Below, piece after piece: positions 26,601 to 35,999 of a stretch of DNA of 64,000 nt; within the stretch, counting starts at the first letter, position 1; the number at the start of each line of letters is the position of its first letter. The notes beneath the pieces were generated by a model. That model saw nothing but the letters and a program-made list of their open reading frames with translations, made no database searches and had not been told where the DNA came from. This DNA comes from Bowmanella denitrificans (GTDB lineage Bacteria; Pseudomonadota; Gammaproteobacteria; Enterobacterales; Alteromonadaceae), in assembly GCF_002887595.1 (NCBI RefSeq), contig NZ_PEBU01000001.1, positions 310,001 through 374,000 of the forward strand. The letters are read 5' to 3'. A program made the translations under genes and the position numbers.

Positions 26601-27409
26601 TCATTCAGATTGGCCTGCAGGGAGATAGCCTGAGAATCACGGATCTCGGCCCACATGGAAAAATTCAGGCGGCTGCTTGCCAGTTCACGCTGACTGGGAT
26701 TGATCTGCGCCAACCAGGGTGAGATATCCAGCTCTTTGGCATCGGCATGGAATGTGCCACTGAGGTTGTCGCGGCCACCGCGCAAATCCAGAATAAACCT
26801 GGCTGAGTTGCGGGTCAGCTCGGCGACCCGCATAAAACCAACGCCCTGGTGGCGTTGCTCTTTATTCAACCAGCTTAATTGCTGAATCTGAATATGCTGC
26901 CGTTCCTGATCATTGGCTAAAAACACATCGCTGTCGTTAACCGAAAAGCGCTGCAATTGTTCAAGAAACAGTGCCTGTAAGGCATCTACCACCGGATATT
27001 CAGCGTCGCCCGATTCCAATCTGGGAATGTCCAATGACAGTGTCAGACCGTCAAGATTAAAACGCTGAGACTGCAGAGAACCGCTCGTCACCGAGCCCCA
27101 GAAATCCAATTGAATTTGCGTTTCGCGGATGTTGAGTTGCAGAGGTGAATCAAGCTGATTATTCAGTGCCACATCACGCAGAACAATAGCCGGTCCGGTA
27201 CCTTGCCAGGCAGCCGAGATACTGCCAATTTTCAGGTCTGTGCCATATTCCTGGTTAATGTAATCTTCCAGCCAGTGTTTTTTACTGTCCATGTGCGGCA
27301 GGCTGTAACGCAGCAGACTCAGCAATACGGCCAGAGTAACCAGCAGTATCGCACTTAAGGTCCACAGTTTACGGACGATGTAGGACAAATAAAAAACAGC
27401 TTTCTTCAC
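23609..27409 (-). CDS. yhdP: YhdP, AsmA-like inter-membrane lipid transport protein
   Basis: A 1266-residue protein with one N-terminal membrane anchor (about 16-34) and a very long periplasmic beta-rich domain, typical of the AsmA/TamB/YhdP group. These proteins form bridge-like grooves that carry phospholipids from the inner to the outer membrane. The C-terminal AsmA-like part includes SGARMDFDLSWQNAPYEF and VHTQDTSIDGAAGKMVLAGY. It ends with a Pro/Gln-rich tail. Length and position between rng and the nitrilase gene match the family. A heptanucleotide repeat lies just upstream. Confidence 0.93.
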   Translation of the reverse strand: MKKAVFYLSYIVRKLWTLSAILLVTLAVLLSLLRYSLPHMDSKKHWLEDYINQEYGTDLKIGSISAAWQGTGPAIVLRDVALNNQLDSPLQLNIRETQIQLDFWGSVTSGSLQSQRFNLDGLTLSLDIPRLESGDAEYPVVDALQALFLEQLQRFSVNDSDVFLANDQERQHIQIQQLSWLNKEQRHQGVGFMRVAELTRNSARFILDLRGGRDNLSGTFHADAKELDISPWLAQINPSQRELASSRLNFSMWAEIRDSQAISLQANLNDSQISFKGEQPLNLKVASANLYAQPDSNGWRFSLQQAELLSNEEDSLIVDLSGHISDKGEYLLRSSNLQLERLRPILSGFINEQDAAWLAQMSPKGELNQLALRLDEQGVAATLAFNNLQLSPTAHLPGINSLQGRLDWRNGYGRLEVAGHDGKLLTDSILDHQLSFDALNANLYFSLAGQGLDLSMPELAFESDVVSFRQALHYQSADNDLALVTQVAGLTVADAKRLFPGELMGKETKAYLDKSLVSGTINAASLLWRGQPANYPFADNSGIFQASVDMQDSEFLFDSDWPPLTGLSMQLLFENEGLWMNSSKGKLRQLNVGQVSAVIPELTEDSILTINLQELADGAAVTDLMLHSELADSVGAALQEVQISGPLQAELELTIPLSGHDVVARGKVGFKDNLVSVNSLALDLQKAQGELTFVNDKIRSDRLQVELLGQPTTLALQGAQRQDGYQTDIQLTGQWNWHQFLLAQHASLEPFVAGVTPWQADLSLNLPEQGYQYEFNLRSDMLDAVSSLPEPFAKGAGVAMPLHLDVSGDEQVSNVRLQLGNKVRFNGLLPHQEMRFSRAHLALGESGFAGMGNGFSISANLPVINVEQWHSTIEALLAGQSSENGLFPVPERIFVNAGNLDVLGLVLNQAEVNFKYSDLAWLATLSAKEGRAELEIGHDWLGRGISIQADYLDLPAWQGSDKPANRDLRQVPPLVLECKRCSYNEYELGQLSLKLSRAEQGMKIERLDVRLPESRLSAMGDWYIGQSNTSTRLTGNMESKDFGAMLKHFKFDAGVRDSGARMDFDLSWQNAPYEFNFASLNGDIKWSLSDGYLSEVSDKGARLFSILSLESLVRKLTLDFRDVFAKGFFYDKMAGTFQLENGRVHTQDTSIDGAAGKMVLAGYTDLNDKHLDYKIGFTPKVTSSLPVILAWMVNPATALAAFALDEVLTSAKVISNIEYSLTGTIDQPVLQELGRDSREVQLPARAQPKQEQPLPPQMPLKETSNG

Positions 27410-27474
27410 AATAATTCAGTTATCTGTATGCAGCACTATGCTGCAAGCTCAGGGAAACACCACCGCAGCGCTTT

Positions 27475-27508
27475 GTAGCTCGTAGCTCGTAGCTCGTAGC
27501 TCGTAGCT
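27475..27508. repeat. Tandem heptanucleotide repeat (GTAGCTC)
   Basis: Nearly five head-to-tail copies of GTAGCTC in the 106-bp gap between rng and yhdP. Exact identity of the units suggests recent slippage. It could change the distance between the rng end and the yhdP start, but it is outside any coding frame. Confidence 0.9.
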
Positions 27509-27515
27509 AAGATGA

Positions 27516-28982
27516 TTACATCATCACCACGTCGTACTTGTCCTGATTGTACAATGGCTCGGTTTGCACTTTGATTTGTCTGGATACAAAGACTTCCAAT
27601 TCCGCCAGCATATGCGACTCTTCGCCCAGCAACGCATCTGCAACGGCTGGCGAGGCATAAACCACAAATTTATCTGCATCATAGGCCCGGTTCACGCGCA
27701 CAATCTCACGCATTATCTCAAAACAAATGGTTTCCACCGTCTTGATTGAACCTCGCCCCTTACATACTGGACACTCACCACACAGAATATGTTCCAAACT
27801 TTCTCGGGTGCGTTTGCGGGTCATCTCCACCAGACCCAGTGCAGTAAAGCCGTGAATATTAATTTTTGCCCGGTCTTTACCGGTGGCAACTTCCAGACTG
27901 TGCAGAACACGACGCTGGTGATCCTGGTCGGTCATATCAATAAAATCGATAATAATAATGCCGCCCAGATTGCGCAGTCTGAGCTGCCGGGCAATAGCGG
28001 CCGTGGCTTCGATATTGGTATTGAAGATAGTTTCTTCGAGATTGCGGTGGCCGACAAATGCGCCGGTATTGATATCAATGGTGGTCATGGCTTCGGTTTG
28101 GTCAATAATCAGGTAACCTCCTGATTTCAACTCCACTCGCCTTTCCAGGGCGCGCTGCGCTTCGTTCTCCACATCATATAGATCAAAGATAGGGCGTTCG
28201 CCCTGATAGACTTCCAGCAATTCATGCAGCTCTGGCGCGTATTCTTTAGTAAAGCTTTGCAATTCACTGAAAGCCAATTTGGAATCGATACGGATTTTGT
28301 CCAGCTTAGTGCCGACAAAATCACGCAGCACGCGACGAGCCAGGGGCAAATCTTCATACAACACATTGGCCTTACGCTTTTTCATGCGCTGCTGCACTTT
28401 GGCCCATAAGCGCTTTAAAAACTCCGCGTCCTGCTGCAGCTCACTTTCCCCCACGCCTTCGGCGGCAGTGCGCAGAATAAAACCACCGTCTTCACTGCAC
28501 AAATCCTGCACCAGCAGTTTTAAACGTTCCCGCTCCTGTTCATCCTCGATACGCTGGGACACGCCAACATGGGAAACACTGGGCATAAATACTAAGTAGC
28601 GCGAGGGCAGGGTAATGTCGGTAGTCAGACGCGCACCTTTGGTGCCCAGTGGGTCTTTCACCACCTGTACAACAATGTCCTGGCCGTCACGCACCAGTTC
28701 GCGAATGTCTTGCTTGGACATATGGCTTTCTGATACCTCACCCACCAGCTCATTGTGAATAACGATATCTGACGCATGCAGAAAGGCCGCTTTATCCAGA
28801 CCAATGTCCACAAATGCCGCCTGCATACCGGGCAACACCCGGCTGACCTTGCCCCGGTAGATATTGCCCACCAAGCCCCGCTTGGTATGCCGCTCGACAT
28901 GGATTTCCTGCAAGATGCCGTTTTCGATCAGGGCAACCCTGGACTCAGAGGGGGTAACGTTGATCAGCAGCTCGGCACTCAT
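27516..28982 (-). CDS. rng: Ribonuclease G
   Basis: A 488-residue RNase E/G family endoribonuclease that matures the 16S rRNA 5' end and degrades some mRNAs. An S1 RNA-binding domain (about 36-130) starts KRGLVGNIYRGKVSRVLPGMQ. The catalytic region has TTIDINTGAF and IIIIDFIDM with the metal-binding Asp residues. The zinc-link Cys pair is in CGECPVCKGRG. There is no long C-terminal tail, which separates it from RNase E. The start overlaps the maf stop by four bases. Confidence 0.97.
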   Translation of the reverse strand: MSAELLINVTPSESRVALIENGILQEIHVERHTKRGLVGNIYRGKVSRVLPGMQAAFVDIGLDKAAFLHASDIVIHNELVGEVSESHMSKQDIRELVRDGQDIVVQVVKDPLGTKGARLTTDITLPSRYLVFMPSVSHVGVSQRIEDEQERERLKLLVQDLCSEDGGFILRTAAEGVGESELQQDAEFLKRLWAKVQQRMKKRKANVLYEDLPLARRVLRDFVGTKLDKIRIDSKLAFSELQSFTKEYAPELHELLEVYQGERPIFDLYDVENEAQRALERRVELKSGGYLIIDQTEAMTTIDINTGAFVGHRNLEETIFNTNIEATAAIARQLRLRNLGGIIIIDFIDMTDQDHQRRVLHSLEVATGKDRAKINIHGFTALGLVEMTRKRTRESLEHILCGECPVCKGRGSIKTVETICFEIMREIVRVNRAYDADKFVVYASPAVADALLGEESHMLAELEVFVSRQIKVQTEPLYNQDKYDVVMM

Positions 28983-29539
28983 AGCAGATTTTGCTCCTTC
29001 AGTAGTTCAGCAGTTTCGTATAGTGGCAGGCCAACTACGGCACTATAGCTACCCTGGATGCGGGTCACAAAGCGTCCGGCCAAGCCCTGGATTCCGTAGC
29101 CACCGGCCTTATCTGCCGGCTCGCCGGTTTGCCAGTACCAGTCTGTTTCAGCCTGACTTAACACTTTAAAGCTGACATCGGTTACCACCAGTCGGTGTTG
29201 CAGACCACGATCACTGCGTAGTGCCACCGCTGTCATGACCTGATGGTGAGCGCCTGACAACAGTGCGAACATACGTTGGAAGTCACTTTTGTCGACTGGT
29301 TTACCCAAAATGCGATTCTGACATACCACTGCCGTATCCGAACCCAACACAGGGTCCACGTGGCCGGCCTGACGCCAGCCGGCTTCAGCCTTAGCACGGG
29401 CCAACCTGACCACATAATCCATGGGTTCCTCGGCAGGCTTAACTGACTCGTCCAGATTAACGCTGATTTGCCTGAACGGTACCTGCAGTTGATGCAGAAG
29501 CTCAGCACGACGGGGAGAAGCAGACGCTAAAATCAACAT
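28979..29539 (-). CDS. maf: Maf-family nucleotide pyrophosphatase (YhdE type)
   Basis: A 186-residue house-cleaning enzyme that hydrolyses dTTP, UTP and modified nucleotides to monophosphates. Family signatures are LASASPRRAELL at the N-terminus, VLGSDTAVVCQNRILGKP around the catalytic Asp, and GGYGIQGLAGRFV. It is coupled to rng by ATGA overlap and follows mreD by 1 bp. The mre-maf-rng order is conserved in many gammaproteobacteria. Confidence 0.95.
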   Translation of the reverse strand: MLILASASPRRAELLHQLQVPFRQISVNLDESVKPAEEPMDYVVRLARAKAEAGWRQAGHVDPVLGSDTAVVCQNRILGKPVDKSDFQRMFALLSGAHHQVMTAVALRSDRGLQHRLVVTDVSFKVLSQAETDWYWQTGEPADKAGGYGIQGLAGRFVTRIQGSYSAVVGLPLYETAELLKEQNLL

Positions 29540-29540
29540 G

Positions 29541-30023
29541 TCAACTTACCTTCAGTTGTCTGCGCGCTTTGCGCAGAATCATAAAGGACCAGGGCCAGAA
29601 CAACATGGTTGTCAACACCGGCCACAGGTAATCGAAGAGAAAATAAATATCCGTCAGCAGATGCTGTAACCAGAAGATTACCAGATGATAAAGCGCAGCC
29701 AACAAGCCAATCATAAAGGCCTGCTGCCAGACAGAATAGTTACGCAAACGCTGATAATTGGCAGCCAGAATAAACACCACCAGACTCAGGGCCAGACTGT
29801 GAATGCCAAGCGCGGTACCGAGCAAAATGTCCAGTACCAAGCCGTTCAAAAAGGCCACTCCAACGTTAACCCGCTGTGGCAGCGCCAGTGTCCAGTATCC
29901 CAACACCAGTAATACCCAATCGGGCCGGTATGGGTCGACCAGAATCGGCATCGGCATAATTTGCAGCATTTGCGCCACCAGCAAACTGATGGCAATAGTG
30001 TAGTGTCTTAGACTAAGACTCAT
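29541..30023 (-). CDS. mreD: Rod shape-determining protein MreD
   Basis: A 160-residue integral membrane protein with about five hydrophobic helices, matching MreD of the cell-elongation complex. The start at 30023 is chosen because GAGGCGG lies 4 bases before it; an ATG at 30035 has poor spacing. It overlaps mreC by 11 bp. MreD works with MreC, MreB, RodA and PBP2 to direct lateral wall synthesis. Confidence 0.92.
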   Translation of the reverse strand: MSLSLRHYTIAISLLVAQMLQIMPMPILVDPYRPDWVLLVLGYWTLALPQRVNVGVAFLNGLVLDILLGTALGIHSLALSLVVFILAANYQRLRNYSVWQQAFMIGLLAALYHLVIFWLQHLLTDIYFLFDYLWPVLTTMLFWPWSFMILRKARRQLKVS

Positions 30024-30879
30024 TAACCGCCTCATCCTGATCTATCGGAGCCTGGGGTGCATCGGCAGGCCATAACAACAATAAATATTTTAACCTGTCC
30101 AACTGTGCAGCAGGTTCTGCCCTGATAATAGCAAAAGGACGGCTTTCATCCCGGATAACATCGGTAATGCGGCCAACCGGATAACCTTCTGGAAACACCT
30201 GCCCAAGCCCGGATGAAACCAGCATGTCACCGCGCTGAATATCGGTACTATGAGGAACATGGTTGATAACCAAACGGTTTAACTGCCCCGATCCCGAAGC
30301 GACCATGCGAACATTATTGCGCAATACCCGGACCGGCACCGCATGGGTGACATCAGCAATCAATAATACCCTACTGGTGGTAGTGCCCACCTGCATTACC
30401 TGCCCAACGATGCCTTTATCGTCCAGCACAGGCTGCCCTTCATATACACCTTGTAATGTGCCCTTATTGATCACGATTTGATGGCTGTAGGGATTGTTAT
30501 CTACCGCCATTAATTCAGCGACCATCTTACGCGCGTCGGCACGCACCGGGGAGCCCAGCAAGGTACGCAGGCGATCATTTTCCTGCCGCAGCACTTCAAA
30601 ACGCTGCAGTTGCTCACTCATCAGAATATTCTGGCGGGTAAGTTGTGCATTATTCTCCAGCAACTGCCGTTGGGTAGTCAGGGCTCGGGATGTTTGGTTT
30701 AGCACTTCACCGGGCAGGTTTGCCATATATTGCAATGGACTTACCAGGGAATTGAGATAAACCCGCACATTGCTGAAGGTATCCAGCTTGCCGTCCAGCA
30801 CAATAAGCAGCACCGACAGCACAGTGGCAAGCACCAGTCGGCTGGTCAGAGAAGGACCGCGGGTAAAAATAGTATCCAA
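30013..30879 (-). CDS. mreC: Rod shape-determining protein MreC
   Basis: A 288-residue inner-membrane protein with a short cytoplasmic N-terminus, one TM helix (about 14-32), a coiled coil (about 70-115) and a periplasmic beta-rich domain. The latter contains QPVLDDKGIVGQVMQVG and DMLVSSGLGQVFPEGYPVGRI, typical of MreC. It scaffolds elongation enzymes in the periplasm. It follows mreB after a short gap that holds a terminator-like hairpin. Confidence 0.95.
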   Translation of the reverse strand: MDTIFTRGPSLTSRLVLATVLSVLLIVLDGKLDTFSNVRVYLNSLVSPLQYMANLPGEVLNQTSRALTTQRQLLENNAQLTRQNILMSEQLQRFEVLRQENDRLRTLLGSPVRADARKMVAELMAVDNNPYSHQIVINKGTLQGVYEGQPVLDDKGIVGQVMQVGTTTSRVLLIADVTHAVPVRVLRNNVRMVASGSGQLNRLVINHVPHSTDIQRGDMLVSSGLGQVFPEGYPVGRITDVIRDESRPFAIIRAEPAAQLDRLKYLLLLWPADAPQAPIDQDEAVNES

Positions 30880-30901
30880 GACAGAGGCCTAAAAACGAAT
30901 G

Positions 30902-30917
30902 GGCGGCTAACGCCGCC
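30902..30917 (-). terminator. Attenuator-like hairpin between mreB and mreC
   Basis: GGCGGC (30902-30907), loop TAAC, GCCGCC (30912-30917). On the minus strand it is followed a few bases later by a run of T residues. It may end part of the mreB transcripts and set a higher MreB:MreC ratio. Confidence 0.5.
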
Positions 30918-30932
30918 TCAAGTAGTTATCGA

Positions 30933-32021
<1,089 letters not shown>

Positions 32022-32123
32022 TTAATTTAGCATTTACGACAAACTGGTTAACTTTACCAATGCCCCCGCCCCTGCACAAGTTGACAGGTCAGGCATTAGG
32101 TATAAAAAAGTGAGAAAAATTCC

Positions 32124-32150
32124 GTTTTTGCGGTGTTATTTAGCAAAAAC
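32124..32150. terminator. AT-rich hairpin after the MSHA operon
   Basis: GTTTTTGC (32124-32131) and GCAAAAAC (32143-32150) form an 8-bp stem about 90 bp past the mshQ stop and 150 bp upstream of mreB. It may end the msh transcript. Symmetry and A/T runs are the only evidence. Confidence 0.4.
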
Positions 32151-32238
32151 CCCTTAAAGCCAGCGATTTGGCGTTTTTATCCGCCCGCCGTTTATGTGGC
32201 GAGTAGCACTTATGTTCAAATCTTGCTGGTTGTTGCAC

Positions 32239-35200
32239 CTAAAAAACTTCACGCTGGAAGATAAGCCTGTCGTTTCCACGGTAAGTGCCAAAGGTGGCAA
32301 TGGCAGTTGGATTGCTGGGGCCAGCCCCCGTCCAGTTGAATTTGAGCCAGTCATCGACTTGCCATTCTAGACTCGTGGGATTGGTGCCGGGCACGACACC
32401 CGGGGCATCCAGCACAAAACTCATTTGCGGCATCACTGGCTTGCCTTTATCAACTGTTTCATCGCCACTAGTGATGCCATTGACTCTGGTGGTCATGGTA
32501 CCTGCAACCAACTTACTGGCCTGATAGCGGGTGCAACTGTCCTGTTGGTTCAGTTGCCAGACACCGTTGTTGTAATATTGTATTTCCAGGGGAACAGGAA
32601 GGTTTTCGGTTTCCGGACCATATGCATTAATCAGCCTGGCCCTGCCATAACGAAATTCAAATTCAGCCCGGTTTTCCAATGCCACCGCACTAACAAAGCC
32701 GGTGCTGGGGGTTTGCATCTGCACGCCGTCATCATCCTGCACCAATACACCCACTAGCATGTTTGCAAAAGGGCCGTCTGCTGCAGTGGCACGACTAAAC
32801 ACCAGCGATTGTGAAAAGTTTGCCAGGCCATTATTCCAGTTCAGGGCAAAAGGCCCGGTATTTTGCAATCGATTCACCTCAGTGCTGCCATTGCTTAACC
32901 TGGCATACAATAATCCGCTGGCCAGTGAACCAAAATAGTTTGCCGTGCGAACTCCCTGCAGATTTCTGGCCTCAACCTGCCCACTAATAGCAAACTCTTG
33001 TCCCATATAGGTAAATTCGCCACAACCCGGTTGCACATCTCCTGCAACAGGTAAACTGAAATAGGCGGGAATAAAGTTTGTCAGTGTCTGACTATTAGAC
33101 ACAATGCTTCCCGCCCCCTGATAGTCTCTGTCACGCACAGTCAGCCTGATCTGCCCCACTTCACTATAGTTAACAATGGCCTGGCCAACGCCCTGACTAA
33201 AACTAAGGGAATCTTCGCTGCTGATGGCCTGAAAGCTGGCAGAACCAGGGTTTTGACTCTGAATACTACCCAGGGATAAACGTCCCTGGCTTCCTATGCT
33301 GGCAGGCAAGAGTTTTTCCAGCCTAACCTGCAAATCACTGCTATTGGTGTTAATGCCGTCGCTGACGTTGTAGTTTGGAGTGATCTGCCCGGCAGCCCCC
33401 ACGGCCTCTACCCTGATATTGAAATCTTTTCCAGCCACATGAGGATTGTCCATAGCGGCACTAAGCAGCAAATTTGTTGGCTTAACGACAAAGTTGTTGC
33501 TGACGCCTTCTGCATCCTGATCGGAATTTTTCGCCAACAAATTAATCGTTCCGGCATCATCATAACGTAGCGAATTTGCCGGAATGCGGGCAAAGCCCTG
33601 ACTATCAAAAGTTAGCTGGGTATTGATATAGTTGCCTTCACTCACCGCATTGCCATTGAATCTGAACTGCAAGGCATGACAGACGGCAGGATCAGCGCAA
33701 TCCATACTTAATAACAAACTCTGGCCACTTAGGTCTGCTTCACAACTTTCTGGTGCGGCCAATCCCACATAAATATCCTGAGTGAATGCGGTCTGGGCGT
33801 TTTTGCTGCTAATAGCAGTAAACGGACGATTTTTACTACCCTGACTAAATGCCAGCGCCATGGCTTCAAACGACAGCTTGCAATCGGTCTGCAGCCCATT
33901 GCTATAACAATAAACCGGCGCTGAAGGACTGGGGTTTATTCCCCCCATGGTGACCAGAGCAACGCCACTACCATCCGCCAGGCTTTGGTCAACCCTGAGC
34001 TTTGCGGTTATCTCACCATTAATATTGAGATTACTGTTGTCCCAACTGCCTTTATTGGTGGTTAGTGTCAGACCGGCCGGGTTACTGTACAGGGTATTGC
34101 AAGCTGCATCGTCGCACGCCTTCACCTTGATACTGGCGTCGCCACAAAAATAGCCTTTGGGTGGTTTTTCAATGCGATAATGATCAGGGGCCAGAACAAT
34201 TGGCTCAGACAAGGCTGCGCAAACCTGCAGATTGTCCAATTCATGGCGGTTGTAGACGTCACCTGTACTACCAGTGAAACTGAGTAGCAGCTTTTCAGGT
34301 ACGTTCTGTTGGAAGCCAAAACTCAGAATATCCAAAGGGCTGATAATTTCCACAAAGCCGCTGCCAGTATTGCGCAGCACACTGACCAAGGACTGACCTA
34401 CAGAGGTAGAGTCGATAATAATTTTGTATCTGTGACCAGGTCCGGCACTGGTACCCGTTTTATCCAGACCCGGACTCAGGGTGCCGGAACGGGTGATATA
34501 CCGGTACTGACTGCTGGCTGATCCCCTGATGACCAGTCTGTCTGGTTGCAATGAACCGGTATAGCCACCAACACGCCCTTCTACGGCCCGGGCGAAGTTC
34601 CCGTATTCGTCCATACCAATACCCAGCCAGCCTCCGGCAAATCCAGGTTTACCATGATCAGTGCGCTGAGCATAACCCAATGAGCCGCCAAACCCGCCAG
34701 ACTGAGGTGTTACCGTGGCATCAGAAAAAACTACCGCAATGCCATCAGCACTGTTACCTGCGTATGAGTAGTAATCGAATTCAATTTCCACTCTGTTATT
34801 GGCGGCGGGGAAACGCCGGTTCATGGTAATTCGGGTGGCTTGATCCTGCGCCGCTTCCGTCAGCCTTACTCTGCCGCTCGCAATGGTGGGTACAAATGAA
34901 CCAGAACTGGTAGACAAGGTCCAGTTCTGTGGGAAAGCCGAGGCACTGTTAAAGTCGTCGTTAAAGCAGGTTAACACCGGGCCACAAGGCCCCACATTGT
35001 CGTTGATGCTGCACTGGGTTCCGCCAATGGTGCCATTGTTTTGTAAGCAAGGGGAATTGGCATCCCCGCTTATAGAGCCATTGTTACTCATGCAGCCCTT
35101 GGCACTGATATAACCGATCACTGAGCCATGATTGGTGACAGCACCGGTTGCCTGAACATTACCCGTGATTGTCGAGCTACTCCCCACGGTTAAGGTGGTA

Positions 35201-35577
35201 ACACTGAGATTACCGACGATCTGGTTGGACGAACCAATGGTCGTAGAGCCCGCCACTTCAAAGTTTGCTTTGGCGGTAAACCCCGTTCCTGTGGTTAAGC
35301 TGCTTGCCACTCTGACAGTTAATTGCGACGCGCTGCCACCATTGTTAATGGCCGCCCCGCCCAAACTGGCGCTGCCGGTAATATTTAACAGCCAGCTACC
35401 ACTACTTATGGTTATTGAATCGCTACTGGAAAGGGTTAAATTGCCGCATGTTACCGTGTTGGTGCTGGTGTTTCTGGCACAGCCACCAGGCAGCGAACCT
35501 GAGGCGAGATTATATGTTGCAGCCCAGGCCGTTGAGCATAGGAACAAATAGGCTGAAACAGCAATCAGTCTAATCAT
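32239..35577 (-). CDS. mshQ: MshQ, large surface protein of the MSHA pilus locus
   Basis: A 1112-residue exported protein (signal peptide ending STAWA), last gene of the MSHA operon. The N-terminal about 180 residues are Ser/Thr/Gly-rich repeats (GNLSVTTLTVGSSSTITGNV) suggesting a beta-helix or solenoid. Residues about 205-450 look like a legume-lectin/LamG-type domain (YAGNSADGIAVVFSDATV, GGFGGSLGYAQR). The rest matches the DUF6701 region of MshQ proteins. It is likely a pilus-associated adhesin. Its start overlaps the mshP stop by four bases. Confidence 0.88.
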   Translation of the reverse strand: MIRLIAVSAYLFLCSTAWAATYNLASGSLPGGCARNTSTNTVTCGNLTLSSSDSITISSGSWLLNITGSASLGGAAINNGGSASQLTVRVASSLTTGTGFTAKANFEVAGSTTIGSSNQIVGNLSVTTLTVGSSSTITGNVQATGAVTNHGSVIGYISAKGCMSNNGSISGDANSPCLQNNGTIGGTQCSINDNVGPCGPVLTCFNDDFNSASAFPQNWTLSTSSGSFVPTIASGRVRLTEAAQDQATRITMNRRFPAANNRVEIEFDYYSYAGNSADGIAVVFSDATVTPQSGGFGGSLGYAQRTDHGKPGFAGGWLGIGMDEYGNFARAVEGRVGGYTGSLQPDRLVIRGSASSQYRYITRSGTLSPGLDKTGTSAGPGHRYKIIIDSTSVGQSLVSVLRNTGSGFVEIISPLDILSFGFQQNVPEKLLLSFTGSTGDVYNRHELDNLQVCAALSEPIVLAPDHYRIEKPPKGYFCGDASIKVKACDDAACNTLYSNPAGLTLTTNKGSWDNSNLNINGEITAKLRVDQSLADGSGVALVTMGGINPSPSAPVYCYSNGLQTDCKLSFEAMALAFSQGSKNRPFTAISSKNAQTAFTQDIYVGLAAPESCEADLSGQSLLLSMDCADPAVCHALQFRFNGNAVSEGNYINTQLTFDSQGFARIPANSLRYDDAGTINLLAKNSDQDAEGVSNNFVVKPTNLLLSAAMDNPHVAGKDFNIRVEAVGAAGQITPNYNVSDGINTNSSDLQVRLEKLLPASIGSQGRLSLGSIQSQNPGSASFQAISSEDSLSFSQGVGQAIVNYSEVGQIRLTVRDRDYQGAGSIVSNSQTLTNFIPAYFSLPVAGDVQPGCGEFTYMGQEFAISGQVEARNLQGVRTANYFGSLASGLLYARLSNGSTEVNRLQNTGPFALNWNNGLANFSQSLVFSRATAADGPFANMLVGVLVQDDDGVQMQTPSTGFVSAVALENRAEFEFRYGRARLINAYGPETENLPVPLEIQYYNNGVWQLNQQDSCTRYQASKLVAGTMTTRVNGITSGDETVDKGKPVMPQMSFVLDAPGVVPGTNPTSLEWQVDDWLKFNWTGAGPSNPTAIATFGTYRGNDRLIFQREVF

Positions 35578-35999
35578 AGCGATACCCTGGCATCTATGGA
35601 TAGCCTGCGACTCACCACTGCATCACCGGCCTCGCACGCCCCTTCGGCGCTAAAACGGTAGTACCTTACCCCAGCTATGGGATACTCCTGTGTCTGGCAA
35701 AGGCTTCGTACCGAACAATTTACCAGGCCTGCGGCCTGTATCGGCTGATATCCGGTATCCGGCGCACAGCCATTAGGATCACCGCCAGCCACGCCCAATG
35801 GAAATACCGCCACCAGCTGACTTTCCAGACCACTTTTGGCCGCTTGTAAAGCGCGCACGCCGTACACCTCGGTCACTATGGTATCGCTGGATGCTGATAA
35901 TATCCGGGTTAAGGCAAAGCCCAGTAGCGCCATCACTACCAGCACAAATAAGGTAATCATCAGCATACTACCTCTCTGCTTTCTGTGCTCAGGGAACAT
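35574..35999 (-). CDS. mshP: MSHA minor pilin-like protein MshP
   Basis: A 141-residue protein with a single N-terminal hydrophobic helix after HRKQRGSMLMITLFVLVVMALLG. The cleavage site is Gly before Ser rather than the usual Phe, and the Glu at position 5 of mature pilins is not present, as in PilX/GspK-like minor pilins. The start at 35999 (AGG at 6 bases) is chosen over two upstream ATGs; it overlaps mshO by 11 bp. It probably helps prime the pilus tip. Confidence 0.83.
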   Translation of the reverse strand: MFPEHRKQRGSMLMITLFVLVVMALLGFALTRILSASSDTIVTEVYGVRALQAAKSGLESQLVAVFPLGVAGGDPNGCAPDTGYQPIQAAGLVNCSVRSLCQTQEYPIAGVRYYRFSAEGACEAGDAVVSRRLSIDARVSL

